From Fuerstiella marisgermanici (GTDB lineage Bacteria; Planctomycetota; Planctomycetia; Planctomycetales; Planctomycetaceae): DNA of 64,000 nucleotides. Under the pieces are notes generated by a model. That model was not told the DNA's origin. It was given only the letters and a program-made list of their open reading frames with translations, and did not search any database. Both the position numbers and the translations under genes were made by a program. Where the stretch lies: NCBI RefSeq assembly GCF_001983935.1, contig NZ_CP017641.1, positions 5,799,001-5,863,000 on the forward strand, written 5' to 3'. Positions 28,928 through 37,482 of the stretch are shown in pieces (position 1 is the first letter of the stretch; every line of letters begins with the position of its first letter).

Positions 28928-30301
28928 ATGGCTTTAAACAGGGTGCTGAAAGTGAATCCACTTTGCGCGTACCTACAGACACATTTTCGCCACAAAACGC
29001 GGGCCGCTGCGTTGGTTCTGACGTGCCTGATCACGGTATCGGCGTCCGCTCCGGCGGGCCTGTTCGACGGACCGCGCGGACCATTGGTCCGTTCGATGTT
29101 TCGTTCTGTGTCCAGCCCGGAAACCATCTTCCGAGCTCAATCCGGCGATGGCGTGCCGTTGCCGCCGGGTGCCTCCGGTGGTGCCACAATCGGAACGCCG
29201 CCCGCAGGCAGCTTCCCAATGGGCAACCCCGCACCGCAAACCTACAGCATGCCGCCGGGTTCGGTCCCGTCTGATTCAGTGCCGTTCGGCTCTTATCCGA
29301 CAGATCCGAACGCGTTTGGCATCCCCACCAGCCCTGAACCATCCACATGGAACGCGTTCTCGCCACCGATCAGTCCGGATCCATTTGTGCAGGATCCAGG
29401 TCTCGGCAACGCTCCCTACGCGCCGTATTCGCCTTACAGCTCCGGTTCCGTTGGAAGTCCGTACAGTGGTGGGTTGAGCCAGCCATTCAGCACGCCCGGC
29501 ACAACAGGCCCTCAGCCCTATCGACAGGGCTGGCAGCCTCGCCTGGATATCGAATGGATGCCGGAAAGCAATGCTGGCCCGGGCTCATCAGGCGACTTCG
29601 AACAATTCGGTGCGGACTTTGATATGGCTTACACCGGCCCGTTCATGCCGGGCTGGATGTTTACATGGACAAATCAGTTTCGCCTAAGAAACTGGGACGG
29701 CCCCGGAGCCGGTCCTGGGCTGCCGGGCAAAGCTTTTCACTTCGGCGTTGACTTCGAACTGGAAACACCAAGCGCCGGACCGATCAGTATGAGTCTGGGA
29801 ATCACGCCTTCGATTAACACCGATTTTGCCGGCTCATTGGGCCAGGACGCGTTCCAGCTGGACGGTCGCGGCATGTTTATTTTCAAAGCCAATCAGTATT
29901 GGGATATCGTTCTGGGAGCCGCTTACTGGGACCGCGTTGACGACAGGGTAATTCCCTACGCAGGTCTGGTTTACCGCGACGACTTCTGGGAATGGCGGTT
30001 GATGTATCCAGAAAGCATGGTCAGCGTCTTCATGGGTAACGGACCGGGTGGTTCCACCTGGCTGTACGCTCGAGCCGAATATCACGTCGAAGCGTACGAA
30101 GTCCAAACAACAGGCGGCATCGACCAGGCGGAACTGGAAGACTATCGAGCGGTGTTGGGCATACGAACAGACAATGGCAGTTCGTCGTGGTTTCTGGAAG
30201 GCGGTTGGGTCTTCGAACGCAATGTTATCTATGACAGCCCGTTAAACACTGGCTTCTCGCCCGACAGCGGCTTCATCGCACGAATGGGTTGGCGATACTA
30301 A
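28928..30301 (+). CDS. Exported Pro/Gly-rich protein with outer-membrane beta-barrel-like C-terminus
   Basis: 457 residues from ATG 28928; upstream residues are not export-signal-like. The signal peptide has a long basic n-region and the core AAALVLTCLITVSASAPAG. Residues about 70-200 are low-complexity (Pro, Gly, Ser, Tyr), possibly a flexible linker. From about 205 on, alternating hydrophobic strands with many aromatic residues (GWMFTWTNQFRLRNW, YWDIVLGAAYWDRV) and a terminal MGWRY suggest an outer-membrane barrel of about 10-12 strands; the final Tyr fits the BAM recognition end. A DUF6268-like assignment is possible. Function unknown. Confidence 0.65.
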   Translation: MALNRVLKVNPLCAYLQTHFRHKTRAAALVLTCLITVSASAPAGLFDGPRGPLVRSMFRSVSSPETIFRAQSGDGVPLPPGASGGATIGTPPAGSFPMGNPAPQTYSMPPGSVPSDSVPFGSYPTDPNAFGIPTSPEPSTWNAFSPPISPDPFVQDPGLGNAPYAPYSPYSSGSVGSPYSGGLSQPFSTPGTTGPQPYRQGWQPRLDIEWMPESNAGPGSSGDFEQFGADFDMAYTGPFMPGWMFTWTNQFRLRNWDGPGAGPGLPGKAFHFGVDFELETPSAGPISMSLGITPSINTDFAGSLGQDAFQLDGRGMFIFKANQYWDIVLGAAYWDRVDDRVIPYAGLVYRDDFWEWRLMYPESMVSVFMGNGPGGSTWLYARAEYHVEAYEVQTTGGIDQAELEDYRAVLGIRTDNGSSSWFLEGGWVFERNVIYDSPLNTGFSPDSGFIARMGWRY

Positions 30302-30419
30302 TCGTTCGATCGATTAATCCTGCTTCTGCAAGAAGCAATACGCCAGCCGCCGGTTATCGCAGCGCTGTTCCCCGCACGCCTTCATCTGTAAACACATCCA
30401 GAGATTCCTGAGACCACGA

Positions 30420-31367
30420 ATGACTGCTCCCGTTGCTGTAATCCTGGCCGCCGGCAAAAGCACTCGGATGAAATCCGAAACGCCAAAGGTGCTGCACCCC
30501 GTCTGCGGTCGTCTGATGATCGACTACGTTCTCGACGCGGCTCGCGCAGCGGGTGTGGAGAAGAGCGTCGTCATCGTGGGGCACAAGGCGGACCTGGTGC
30601 GAGAAGCTTTGGCCAGCCATTCCGATGTGGTCTTCGCTGAACAGGTGGAACAAAACGGGACGGGCCATGCGGTGATGATGGCGGAACGGGAACTCAAATC
30701 GCATCAAGGTTCCGTGCTGATTCTGGCGGGTGACACACCGTTGCTGCAGGGATCGTCGCTGAAAGCACTGTTGGACGCTCAGGCATCTGAAAAAGCGGCC
30801 TGCGTGATCGGCACAGCGGACACTGAAAATAACGAAGGGCTGGGTCGAGTCGTCCGCACCGCAAGTGGGGACTTCGACTGCATTGTCGAACACAAAGATG
30901 CGTCTGAAGACCAACGCCGCATCACAGAAATCAATACCGGCTGCTACGCGTTTGATACTCAGCTGCTGCTGAGTTCCCTTCGGAAGCTGAAACCCAACAA
31001 CGTGCAGTCAGAATACTATTTGACGGACTGTCCTCGCATCTTGATGGATGACGGGCACAAGGTCGCCGCCAGTTGCAGCCTCACGATTGAAGAAGCGATC
31101 GGCGTCAACAATCGAATTCAACTGGCTGAAGTTCGAAGCCACATTCAGCGTGAGCACCTCAACCAAATCATGCTTAGCGGCGTGACGATTGTTGACCCCA
31201 CCCAAACCAGCATCGACATCAATGTTGCGATCGGCAGCGACACAGTGATCAATCCGGGTTGCGTGATTGAAGGCGACGTCACCATCGGAGCCAACTGCGT
31301 CATTGGCCCGCACGCTCACATTGTGGGTCCGAAAACGATCGCAGACGGCAGCCACGTTGGTCGCTGA
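30420..31367 (+). CDS. GlmU-like UDP-N-acetylglucosamine pyrophosphorylase, short form
   Basis: 315 residues. The uridylyltransferase half is intact: AVILAAGKSTRMKSETPKVL, QNGTGHAVM, LAGDTPLL, GLGRVVR and EINTGCYAFD. The C-terminal left-handed beta-helix is cut to about 70 residues (a few hexapeptide turns, IGSDTVINPGCVIEG...ADGSHVGR), against about 200 in bifunctional GlmU (456 residues in E. coli). It should make UDP-GlcNAc from GlcNAc-1-P but lacks the acetyltransferase active site, so acetylation would need another enzyme. The reading frame shows no sign of a recent frameshift at its end. Confidence 0.85.
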   Translation: MTAPVAVILAAGKSTRMKSETPKVLHPVCGRLMIDYVLDAARAAGVEKSVVIVGHKADLVREALASHSDVVFAEQVEQNGTGHAVMMAERELKSHQGSVLILAGDTPLLQGSSLKALLDAQASEKAACVIGTADTENNEGLGRVVRTASGDFDCIVEHKDASEDQRRITEINTGCYAFDTQLLLSSLRKLKPNNVQSEYYLTDCPRILMDDGHKVAASCSLTIEEAIGVNNRIQLAEVRSHIQREHLNQIMLSGVTIVDPTQTSIDINVAIGSDTVINPGCVIEGDVTIGANCVIGPHAHIVGPKTIADGSHVGR

Positions 31368-31394
31368 CCGGCCGTCCGGCTATTCGCGAAACCG

Positions 31395-32300
31395 CTACGT
31401 TGACGCCTTGCTGACAAACACCGTGCGCGGCTGCAATCGTTGACTGGCCGCATCGTATTCCGCCATCGCCAAGAGGCGAGTCGCGTCACTCGACACCAAA
31501 GCAACTTCGGTGTCGGACGCCTTGTATGGCTGAACCCATCGCGTTTTCGCGGCGACAATGTTCCGGCCCAGAACGATTTCCGACTCATCATGCTCCGTGC
31601 AACGGTACTGAGCCACTCCGGCGACGACATCAATTGGGTTGGCGAGCTGAGATGCAAGGTTATCTGCTGAAAGCGATTGCGGATCGATGGCGTCCTCAAC
31701 GGAAAACCGGCCAATCGCCGTGCGTTCAAGAGCACTCATTAGGCCGCCGCAACCGAGTTGCGTTCCCAGATCCCGCGCGATGGATCGAATGTAGGTGCCG
31801 GAACCGCATTCAATGGTGACTCGCAATCGCGGCCAATCGAACTGCTGAAGCTGAATGCCGTATACGGTGACGGGCTTCGCTTTGAGGGTCACGTCTTCGC
31901 CCCGGCGAGCCTTCGTGTAGGCTCGCTGACCATTCACCTTTACAGCAGAAAACGCGGGCGGAACTTGTTCAATCGTCCCAACGAAAGTCTGCAGGGCGTC
32001 TTCAACCTGCTTCGCTGTGAACACTGCTTCGGTGGGTACGTTTTCGACAGCCCCGGTCGCATCATCGGTGTCGGATCGTTGTCCGAGCACGAAATCTGCA
32101 ACGTACGTCTTGGGCGACTGCTGCAATCGCGAAATCAGCTTTGTGGCTTTTCCCAATGCGACCAGCAACACGCCGGTCGCCATGGGGTCCAGTGTCCCGG
32201 CGTGACCAACTTTGACGGGTTTCACGATCCGCTGCACCACGTTCACCACGTCTCGCGAGGTCATGCCTTGCGGCTTGTGCAGGTTCAGAATACCAAACAT
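31395..32300 (-). CDS. truB: tRNA pseudouridine(55) synthase
   Basis: 301 residues. Converts U55 in the T-loop of tRNAs to pseudouridine. The N-terminus MFGILNLHKPQGMTSRDVV and the catalytic-Asp motif GHAGTLDPMATGVL (Asp38) are diagnostic, followed by YVADFVLGQRSDTDDATG and CGSGTYIRSIARDLG. Length is normal and a PUA-like tail may be represented by the last 50 residues. It converges on the glmU-like gene with a 27-bp gap. Confidence 0.95.
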   Translation of the reverse strand: MFGILNLHKPQGMTSRDVVNVVQRIVKPVKVGHAGTLDPMATGVLLVALGKATKLISRLQQSPKTYVADFVLGQRSDTDDATGAVENVPTEAVFTAKQVEDALQTFVGTIEQVPPAFSAVKVNGQRAYTKARRGEDVTLKAKPVTVYGIQLQQFDWPRLRVTIECGSGTYIRSIARDLGTQLGCGGLMSALERTAIGRFSVEDAIDPQSLSADNLASQLANPIDVVAGVAQYRCTEHDESEIVLGRNIVAAKTRWVQPYKASDTEVALVSSDATRLLAMAEYDAASQRLQPRTVFVSKAST

Positions 32301-32351
32301 ACTTAGTGCAGGACTTTAAGAAGATGCCTCGAGATCCAAAGGCGAATACTA

Positions 32352-32383
32352 AGAAGCCCGGCTTTTCGAAAAGCCGGGCTTCT
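32352..32383 (-). terminator. Intrinsic terminator after the BBP7 gene
   Basis: A perfect 15-bp inverted repeat (32352-32366 with 32369-32383) around a CG centre lies 30 bp beyond the BBP7 stop on the minus strand. The T-run on that strand is short (TTCTTAGTATT). The stem is symmetric, but on the plus strand no gene ends nearby. Confidence 0.8.
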
Positions 32384-32412
32384 GTTGTGTCACATCTATT
32401 TCGCGTCTGTGG

Positions 32413-33657
32413 TTAATATCGCAACACACAACCGACACTCAGGCCGCGAGTGTAGAACGATTCCAGATCGACCTGCTGACGGAGATCAGGAACGAACCCG
32501 CCAGCTTCGCCAGCAACGCTGTCATACGCGATGTTGTCGAACGGACGAGTCATGCGGTAGATCCACATGAAGTCGTAGCCGCCGAAGATCGAAAAGTTCG
32601 GCGTGATATGAATCTCACCCGTGAAGCTGACCTGCACAATCGGCGTGAAGTCGATATCGGATTCTGAGTAGCTGGTACCCGCGACGCCGAGCGGTGACGA
32701 CTGAGTGTTGGCCGAGTAGTCGTTCAATGCGAACGCGATTCGCGGCGTCGCACTTAGCGAAAACCAGCGATTCTTCATCGCCATGCGAGCACCGACTTCC
32801 GGGCCATACATGTTGTTAATCGTATCGCCACCAAACGTTGTGACGACAGGGGTGTCCAGCCCACCAGAACTGTTCACGCCGCGGTTGCGGAATTCTTCTT
32901 CATACGCGATGTAGCGAATGCCGCCCAGCCACTGCCATGACGTGTCCGCATTGGGAACGTATGGCTTCGACAGAAACGTCGCTTCGCCGCCCCACATCTG
33001 GGTATGAATCGAAGTGCTGAAACTGTCGTCAAAGATCAGATAGTTGGCCGTATCAGCACTGGCCACGCCACCACCGCTTAGCAACGGAATCGCAACGTTC
33101 GGAAACGCTGTGGTACCAATCGTTTCAGCCCCGGTGTCGCGACCAGCAAACAGATTGGTACGGCTCAGCGAGTCAGAGTTCTGTTCTGTGCCGAAGAACT
33201 GTAGCTCGAAGTCGGCGTTGGCCAGGTCAAGGCCCCATGTGCCTCGAACGCCGCGAGTGTCATCCAGCCCCAGGTTGCCGAGATTCGGGATCACGGCTTC
33301 ACCGGCTGGCGTGCCGTTCTGATTGTCGAACACAATCAGTGGGTCAGTCACGTCAGTCAACGGAGCCCCGACCCGCACGCTGCCGGGTCGGCTAACGTTC
33401 CAATGCAGGTATTCGAACCGCATCCAGCTGCGTTTGGCAATTTCGCCAAACAGCCTTTCAACTGGTTGCTGATCGTCCCACAACGCGGGTTTCGACCCGG
33501 TGTAATGATCGAGGATCGGAGCCTGATATTGAGACTGCGGCGCGTGGATACCGGGCATTTGCCAGTGGCCACCGGGGTGCTGCGCCTGACTCACTGAACA
33601 GAAAGTCAGAGCAAAGCTCATCAGGATCAGTGATCGGAACAGGTTCGGACGGAACAT
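32413..33657 (-). CDS. BBP7-family outer-membrane beta-barrel protein
   Basis: 414 residues from the ATG at 33657, which starts a signal peptide (SLILMSFALTFCSVSQAQ). The mature protein starts with a Gly/His/Gln-rich stretch, then YLHWNVSRPG, and a long series of amphipathic strands typical of planctomycete BBP7 (PF07585) proteins: WGLDLANADFELQFFG, QWLGGIRYIAYEEEF, EVGARMAMKNRWFS, YDFMWIYRMTRPF, ending VGCVLRY with the aromatic last residue of barrels. It is probably an outer-membrane or surface protein of unknown function. The frame upstream to 34011 lacks coding character. Confidence 0.85.
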   Translation of the reverse strand: MFRPNLFRSLILMSFALTFCSVSQAQHPGGHWQMPGIHAPQSQYQAPILDHYTGSKPALWDDQQPVERLFGEIAKRSWMRFEYLHWNVSRPGSVRVGAPLTDVTDPLIVFDNQNGTPAGEAVIPNLGNLGLDDTRGVRGTWGLDLANADFELQFFGTEQNSDSLSRTNLFAGRDTGAETIGTTAFPNVAIPLLSGGGVASADTANYLIFDDSFSTSIHTQMWGGEATFLSKPYVPNADTSWQWLGGIRYIAYEEEFRNRGVNSSGGLDTPVVTTFGGDTINNMYGPEVGARMAMKNRWFSLSATPRIAFALNDYSANTQSSPLGVAGTSYSESDIDFTPIVQVSFTGEIHITPNFSIFGGYDFMWIYRMTRPFDNIAYDSVAGEAGGFVPDLRQQVDLESFYTRGLSVGCVLRY

Positions 33658-34134
33658 ACGAACCGGACCTTTGCAAAGTCGCCGGCAGGTTTTCGATGTC
33701 GAGGCACGGTCCAGAGACCGTCCACAGACGACATTACGACATCGCTGACCTGACCGACCATGTGAAAACATAGTCTGCTTTCGTCGATATCGGTTTATGA
33801 TGGCTGTAATCTTTGCTCCAAATCTGCCGCTCGTGCAGTTTTTATGGCTTGTGGAATATGGGTAACTTACAGAGCCTAAGCCAACCTCAACAAAACCACG
33901 CAGCATTGGCGTGAAGGAAGCATGCACACCAGCTTTGTGCCGGTTCTTATTGAACAAGGCGAAGACACGCTGCATCAATGCGGCTGGCTCGGCAAACCAA
34001 TGCGTCCTCAAGGTGCCTGTAAGCTCCCGACGGAACTCAGTTGGGCGGGGTTACCATCAACCCGAAAGAACACTGCATCGCCGTCAGAACAGCGACCTAT
34101 ATTCCCGTAGGTTCACACTTTCTGAGGCAACGCT
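33658..34134. promoter_or_regulatory. Divergent spacer, BBP7 and PilP-like genes
   Basis: About 480 bp between divergent starts. Open frames here (for example 33911-34303 plus) overlap a real gene or lack coding features. Nothing further is recognised; promoters for both genes are expected. GAGG lies 9 bases before the PilP-like ATG. Confidence 0.4.
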
Positions 34135-34599
34135 ATGCGTATTGACACGACAATTGCAGCATTCAACGCGCACTCACTTCGCTTCGCGATGTATGGGGTG
34201 GCGCTTTTGCCCGTGGTATTTTTCCCCGGTTGTTCAATGCCTTCGATCGAAGCGCCAGCAGCCGTTGCGGAGTTCGACGTGGACTTTGAGCAGGTTCCGG
34301 TAGCCATCACGGAGCCATTGCCAGTCTCAGAAGCCGAAGCGCCGCCTGCTCCGTATCCGCATCGCACAAATCCGTTTCTCGCCCCGGCGCAGGGTGAAGG
34401 TGGCCAGGCGGAGTCGGTTCACCTGAAGGGTTTCGTTTACGTTGATCAACCCAAGGCAATTTTGTCGATCGATGGCAAGACTTCGATCGTGGTTGAGCAG
34501 CAGGAACTGCGCGGCTTGAAGGTCATCAGCATCAATCCGCCGCTCGTCACGCTGCAACAGGGCGAACTGCGTCGACAATTGGCGTTGTCGGCGAATTGA
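34135..34599 (+). CDS. PilP/GspC-like lipoprotein beside the secretin gene
   Basis: 154 residues. A signal with lipobox VVFFPGC (Cys33) is followed by an acidic/Pro-rich linker and the segment HRTNPFLAP, recalling the RDPF-type motif of PilP. The C-terminal 60 residues (VHLKGFVYVDQPKAILSIDG, then VEQQELRGLKVISINPPLVTL) fit the small beta-sandwich of PilP and the homology region of GspC, which links the inner-membrane assembly platform to the secretin. The gene converges on gspD with an 18-bp gap. No other GspC candidate is present, so it is the likely link protein here. Identification is by pattern and context. Confidence 0.6.
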   Translation: MRIDTTIAAFNAHSLRFAMYGVALLPVVFFPGCSMPSIEAPAAVAEFDVDFEQVPVAITEPLPVSEAEAPPAPYPHRTNPFLAPAQGEGGQAESVHLKGFVYVDQPKAILSIDGKTSIVVEQQELRGLKVISINPPLVTLQQGELRRQLALSAN

Positions 34600-34617
34600 T
34601 TGACGACGTGGCGCCGT

Positions 34618-36825
34618 CTACTTCCGACGGCGATTCACGTACGGCTCACGCAGCGAACGCATCCAGTCCGGCCATTGGCTGGACGACTTTATTACTGGTC
34701 GTGCCGGTCTGGCGTCGGCGTCCGGTACAGCTTCCTGTTGAACCACTTCTGCCTTCACCTGCGTCACGCCGGAATCCTGCTGAATCGCCAGGAACTCCTG
34801 CCAGCGGCGGTCCGTACCGGAGGACGAATTCTGAATCGGAAACGGCTGTTCCAATGCGTCATCTGGCTGCGGGATCGTGGAAGAATCGAACGATTGCTGT
34901 GGGCTCGGCTGCAGTTGAGAAGGCTTTGTCGTGCCTCCGTCGACGGGTGCATTAAACGGAGGCAGATGAATTTCCGGTGGCTCGGGGTTGGCAATTATCG
35001 CGTGATCGTCTTGCCGCGTTGCCGGCGGCCGAGCGATTCGTGGCCGAGGGTAATGATAGGGACAGTGTGGATCGTTGCAGGACGGAATGACGGGCACGTC
35101 AGACGGCCAATTCAGCCGCGACAGTGCCTGATGAGCTGCACACAACCCGGCCGCATTCCGATCTGTGCCGACTTCCGTTGGCGTCGTGATTTCCGGCCGT
35201 AGAAACACCATCAGCTCGCTCTCACGTACCGTTGTGGTGTGTGAACGAAAAAGCTTTCCGAATCGTTTCATATGCATGAGTTTCGGAATGCCGGTCACGT
35301 TTTCGACCTCTGTCCTCTGCCGCAGCCCCCCGATCACAATCGTTTGACGATCTGCGATTCGGACCGTTGTCGTCGCTTCCCGGCTGTCGATGATCGGCTG
35401 ACCTTCTGAAAAGCCAGACAACACGCTGAACGTGGGACTGACCTGCAACGTGATTGTTCCGTCGGCACCAATTTGCGGAGTGACAGTGAGCGTTACGCCC
35501 GCATCGCGGAAGCTGGTCGTGCCGATCTGGCCACCAGCTTCAGTTTGGGTGAGTTGCTGAATCGGGATCTCAGTGACAATCCGAATCGATGCTTCTTCAC
35601 GGTCAAGGACTGTGACAGATGGGTCGGCCAACAGACGAGCTCCGTCAGTCTGGTCCAGTGCGGTGATCACGGTGCTGAGGTCAAAGTGCCGACTTAGCGT
35701 CATCAACCGGGCGGCTCCCAAAGTTGTGGTTGACGCGGTTGAATCCACCGCAGCATCAGTCGCTGCTCCGACCGCGTTGCCGATTGTGAAGGCGCCGTCT
35801 GTGGGATCGGTGAACGGACCAAATTTGCCGCCAAAAACCTGCTGAGGGTTGCCGGCTGCGTCAAAGCCGCCCTTCATATTGTGAGTCCAGTTGACCCCCA
35901 GTTTTTCGAGTTCCGAGACATTGACGTCGTAAATCAAAGCCGTGATTCGCACCTGTTCGCGGGGTTGATCGAGTTCCGCAAAAATACGCCGCGCCAGTTG
36001 AATGCCTTCCGGCCGGTCGACGATCGCGATCCGGTTTTCCTGTTCAATGACAACCACGCGAGCATCCGGCCCCAGAAACGATTCGAAGGCTTCCTGCAGC
36101 GATGTTGCCTGAGTGTACTTCGGAGAAAAATAGGCAATGGATTCTTCCTGCCCCGCCGATGGCAGCAAAGCCATCCCCTGCGGCTGTGGCAGCACGGGAT
36201 TGAGAACGATCTGTTCGTCAGAGTTCGGACCGGCGTGAGTCTTGGATGACCGCACAGAGTCGATGAACGTGCGAACTTTTTCAATATTTTCCGGGTAGTC
36301 GCTGACCATCAGTGAATCGACGGAACGCACCACCTGCAGTTTCCCCTGCGGCGAAAGGAACATCTGAGCGGCTTCAACAATATCGTCGGCCTGACTGCCG
36401 GGCAGAGGAATTGCGACCGTTTTCAACATGGCGTTGGTGTCGCCGAGTTCATCCAGCGTCATCACAATGAGACTCTGTCCTCGCGGGCGATAGCCGTAGC
36501 CATTGGCCAGCAACAATGAATCCAACACTTCACGCAACGTGACGTCGCGAAACACACCGTTAACATCACCGGCGATGTCTTTCCCGAACAACAGATTCAC
36601 GCCCCACGTTTCGCTTATCGTAAACAGCGCGTCCGAAAGACTCATGTCACGAACCGTCAGACTGCCGCGTTTTGAAAGCAGTTCTTCATAGCCGGCAGGC
36701 GCGTTCGCTTTGGCCACCTGTTGCTGGCCAAAGGCTGGCAGTGGCAGCGCACAGACGATCCACATCACCGCGCATCGCGCGATGCGTGCGCCTGATGTCT
36801 TTGAGGATCTTCCACTCGTACGCAT
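34618..36825 (-). CDS. gspD: Type II secretion secretin (GspD/PilQ-like)
   Basis: 735 residues, exported (signal MWIVCALPLPAFGQQ, cut near 34). An STN/N0-like domain (about 52-120), a secretin N1 repeat (about 135-190, AIPLPGSQADDIVEAAQMFL) and a second N-type repeat (about 225-290) precede the secretin core (about 375-560; LADPSVTVLDREEASIRI, SFRDAGVTLTVTPQI, RQTIVIGGLRQ, SELMVFLRPEI). The last 150 residues are Pro-rich and specific to this protein. It forms the outer-membrane pore of the secretion system. GGGAGG is ideally placed before the ATG. It diverges from the gspE operon and converges on the PilP-like gene. Confidence 0.92.
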   Translation of the reverse strand: MRTSGRSSKTSGARIARCAVMWIVCALPLPAFGQQQVAKANAPAGYEELLSKRGSLTVRDMSLSDALFTISETWGVNLLFGKDIAGDVNGVFRDVTLREVLDSLLLANGYGYRPRGQSLIVMTLDELGDTNAMLKTVAIPLPGSQADDIVEAAQMFLSPQGKLQVVRSVDSLMVSDYPENIEKVRTFIDSVRSSKTHAGPNSDEQIVLNPVLPQPQGMALLPSAGQEESIAYFSPKYTQATSLQEAFESFLGPDARVVVIEQENRIAIVDRPEGIQLARRIFAELDQPREQVRITALIYDVNVSELEKLGVNWTHNMKGGFDAAGNPQQVFGGKFGPFTDPTDGAFTIGNAVGAATDAAVDSTASTTTLGAARLMTLSRHFDLSTVITALDQTDGARLLADPSVTVLDREEASIRIVTEIPIQQLTQTEAGGQIGTTSFRDAGVTLTVTPQIGADGTITLQVSPTFSVLSGFSEGQPIIDSREATTTVRIADRQTIVIGGLRQRTEVENVTGIPKLMHMKRFGKLFRSHTTTVRESELMVFLRPEITTPTEVGTDRNAAGLCAAHQALSRLNWPSDVPVIPSCNDPHCPYHYPRPRIARPPATRQDDHAIIANPEPPEIHLPPFNAPVDGGTTKPSQLQPSPQQSFDSSTIPQPDDALEQPFPIQNSSSGTDRRWQEFLAIQQDSGVTQVKAEVVQQEAVPDADARPARPVIKSSSQWPDWMRSLREPYVNRRRK

Positions 36826-37056
36826 TTACCCCTCCCTGGAAACACGGTCACGATCCAACGCGCGATTGCGTCGGCAAACCGAGGCCCTTCGTCAGGATCG
36901 ACTTCTGGCTTGAGAAACTGCATGGGGTCTTCCACGTAGTTGGAAGGATTGCCCCTGCGAGAGGCCGTTGCATACGCCAGAGTTTACGAAACGCATCATT
37001 CCGTTGCGTCCGTCATATCACGTTTACTCTGCCGTGAAGCATCAGGATCATACATC

Positions 37057-37458
37057 ATGGACTACGAACGTCCGCGCCTTCTGCTGGTGCAGCACAATCA
37101 GCAAACGGCGGATATCACCAGCTTTCGTTTGCAGCTGCTCGGCTATGACGTCGTGTCGCTCAAACGTGGCGAAGACGTTCCTCAATCGGTCGAACTGCAG
37201 TTGCCGGACTTGCTGCTGGTCGAAAGCCGACTGCCTGGCATCGACGGTTTCGAAGTCACCAGTCGTCTGCGAGCCAACGAACGCACGGCTGCGATTCCGG
37301 TTCTAATCTGTTCACCGGATTCCAGTCGCGAATCCGTACGCAACGCGTTTTCAGCCGGCGCTGACGACTATCTGATCATGCCGTTCGATCCGGCCACACT
37401 GGAAAACAAAGTGGAATCGCTGCTGGCCAATGGCCGAGTCGTCGCGGTTCAGGAATAA
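37057..37458 (+). CDS. Degenerate receiver-domain protein heading the secretion operon
   Basis: 133 residues from ATG 37057 with AGGA 9 bases ahead. The whole protein is a single CheY-like domain (RPRLLLVQHNQ, LLLVESRLPGIDGFEV, PVLICSPDSS, GADDYLIMPFDP). Key residues are replaced: the acidic pair is Gln12/His13, the phospho-acceptor is Glu56 where Asp is expected, and the Lys of the LxKPF motif is Met108; Ser86 keeps the Thr/Ser position. It is therefore unlikely to be phosphorylated normally and Glu56 may mimic the active state. It lies 24 bp before gspE and is probably cotranscribed, suggesting a scaffold or regulator of the ATPase. Confidence 0.85.
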   Translation: MDYERPRLLLVQHNQQTADITSFRLQLLGYDVVSLKRGEDVPQSVELQLPDLLLVESRLPGIDGFEVTSRLRANERTAAIPVLICSPDSSRESVRNAFSAGADDYLIMPFDPATLENKVESLLANGRVVAVQE

Positions 37459-37482
37459 ACTCAACACAGAAAACGCAGCAAC

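Noticed and set aside
33911-34303. 130-residue plus-strand open frame
   Set aside because: Overlaps the PilP-like lipoprotein gene in another frame and lacks any export or domain feature.
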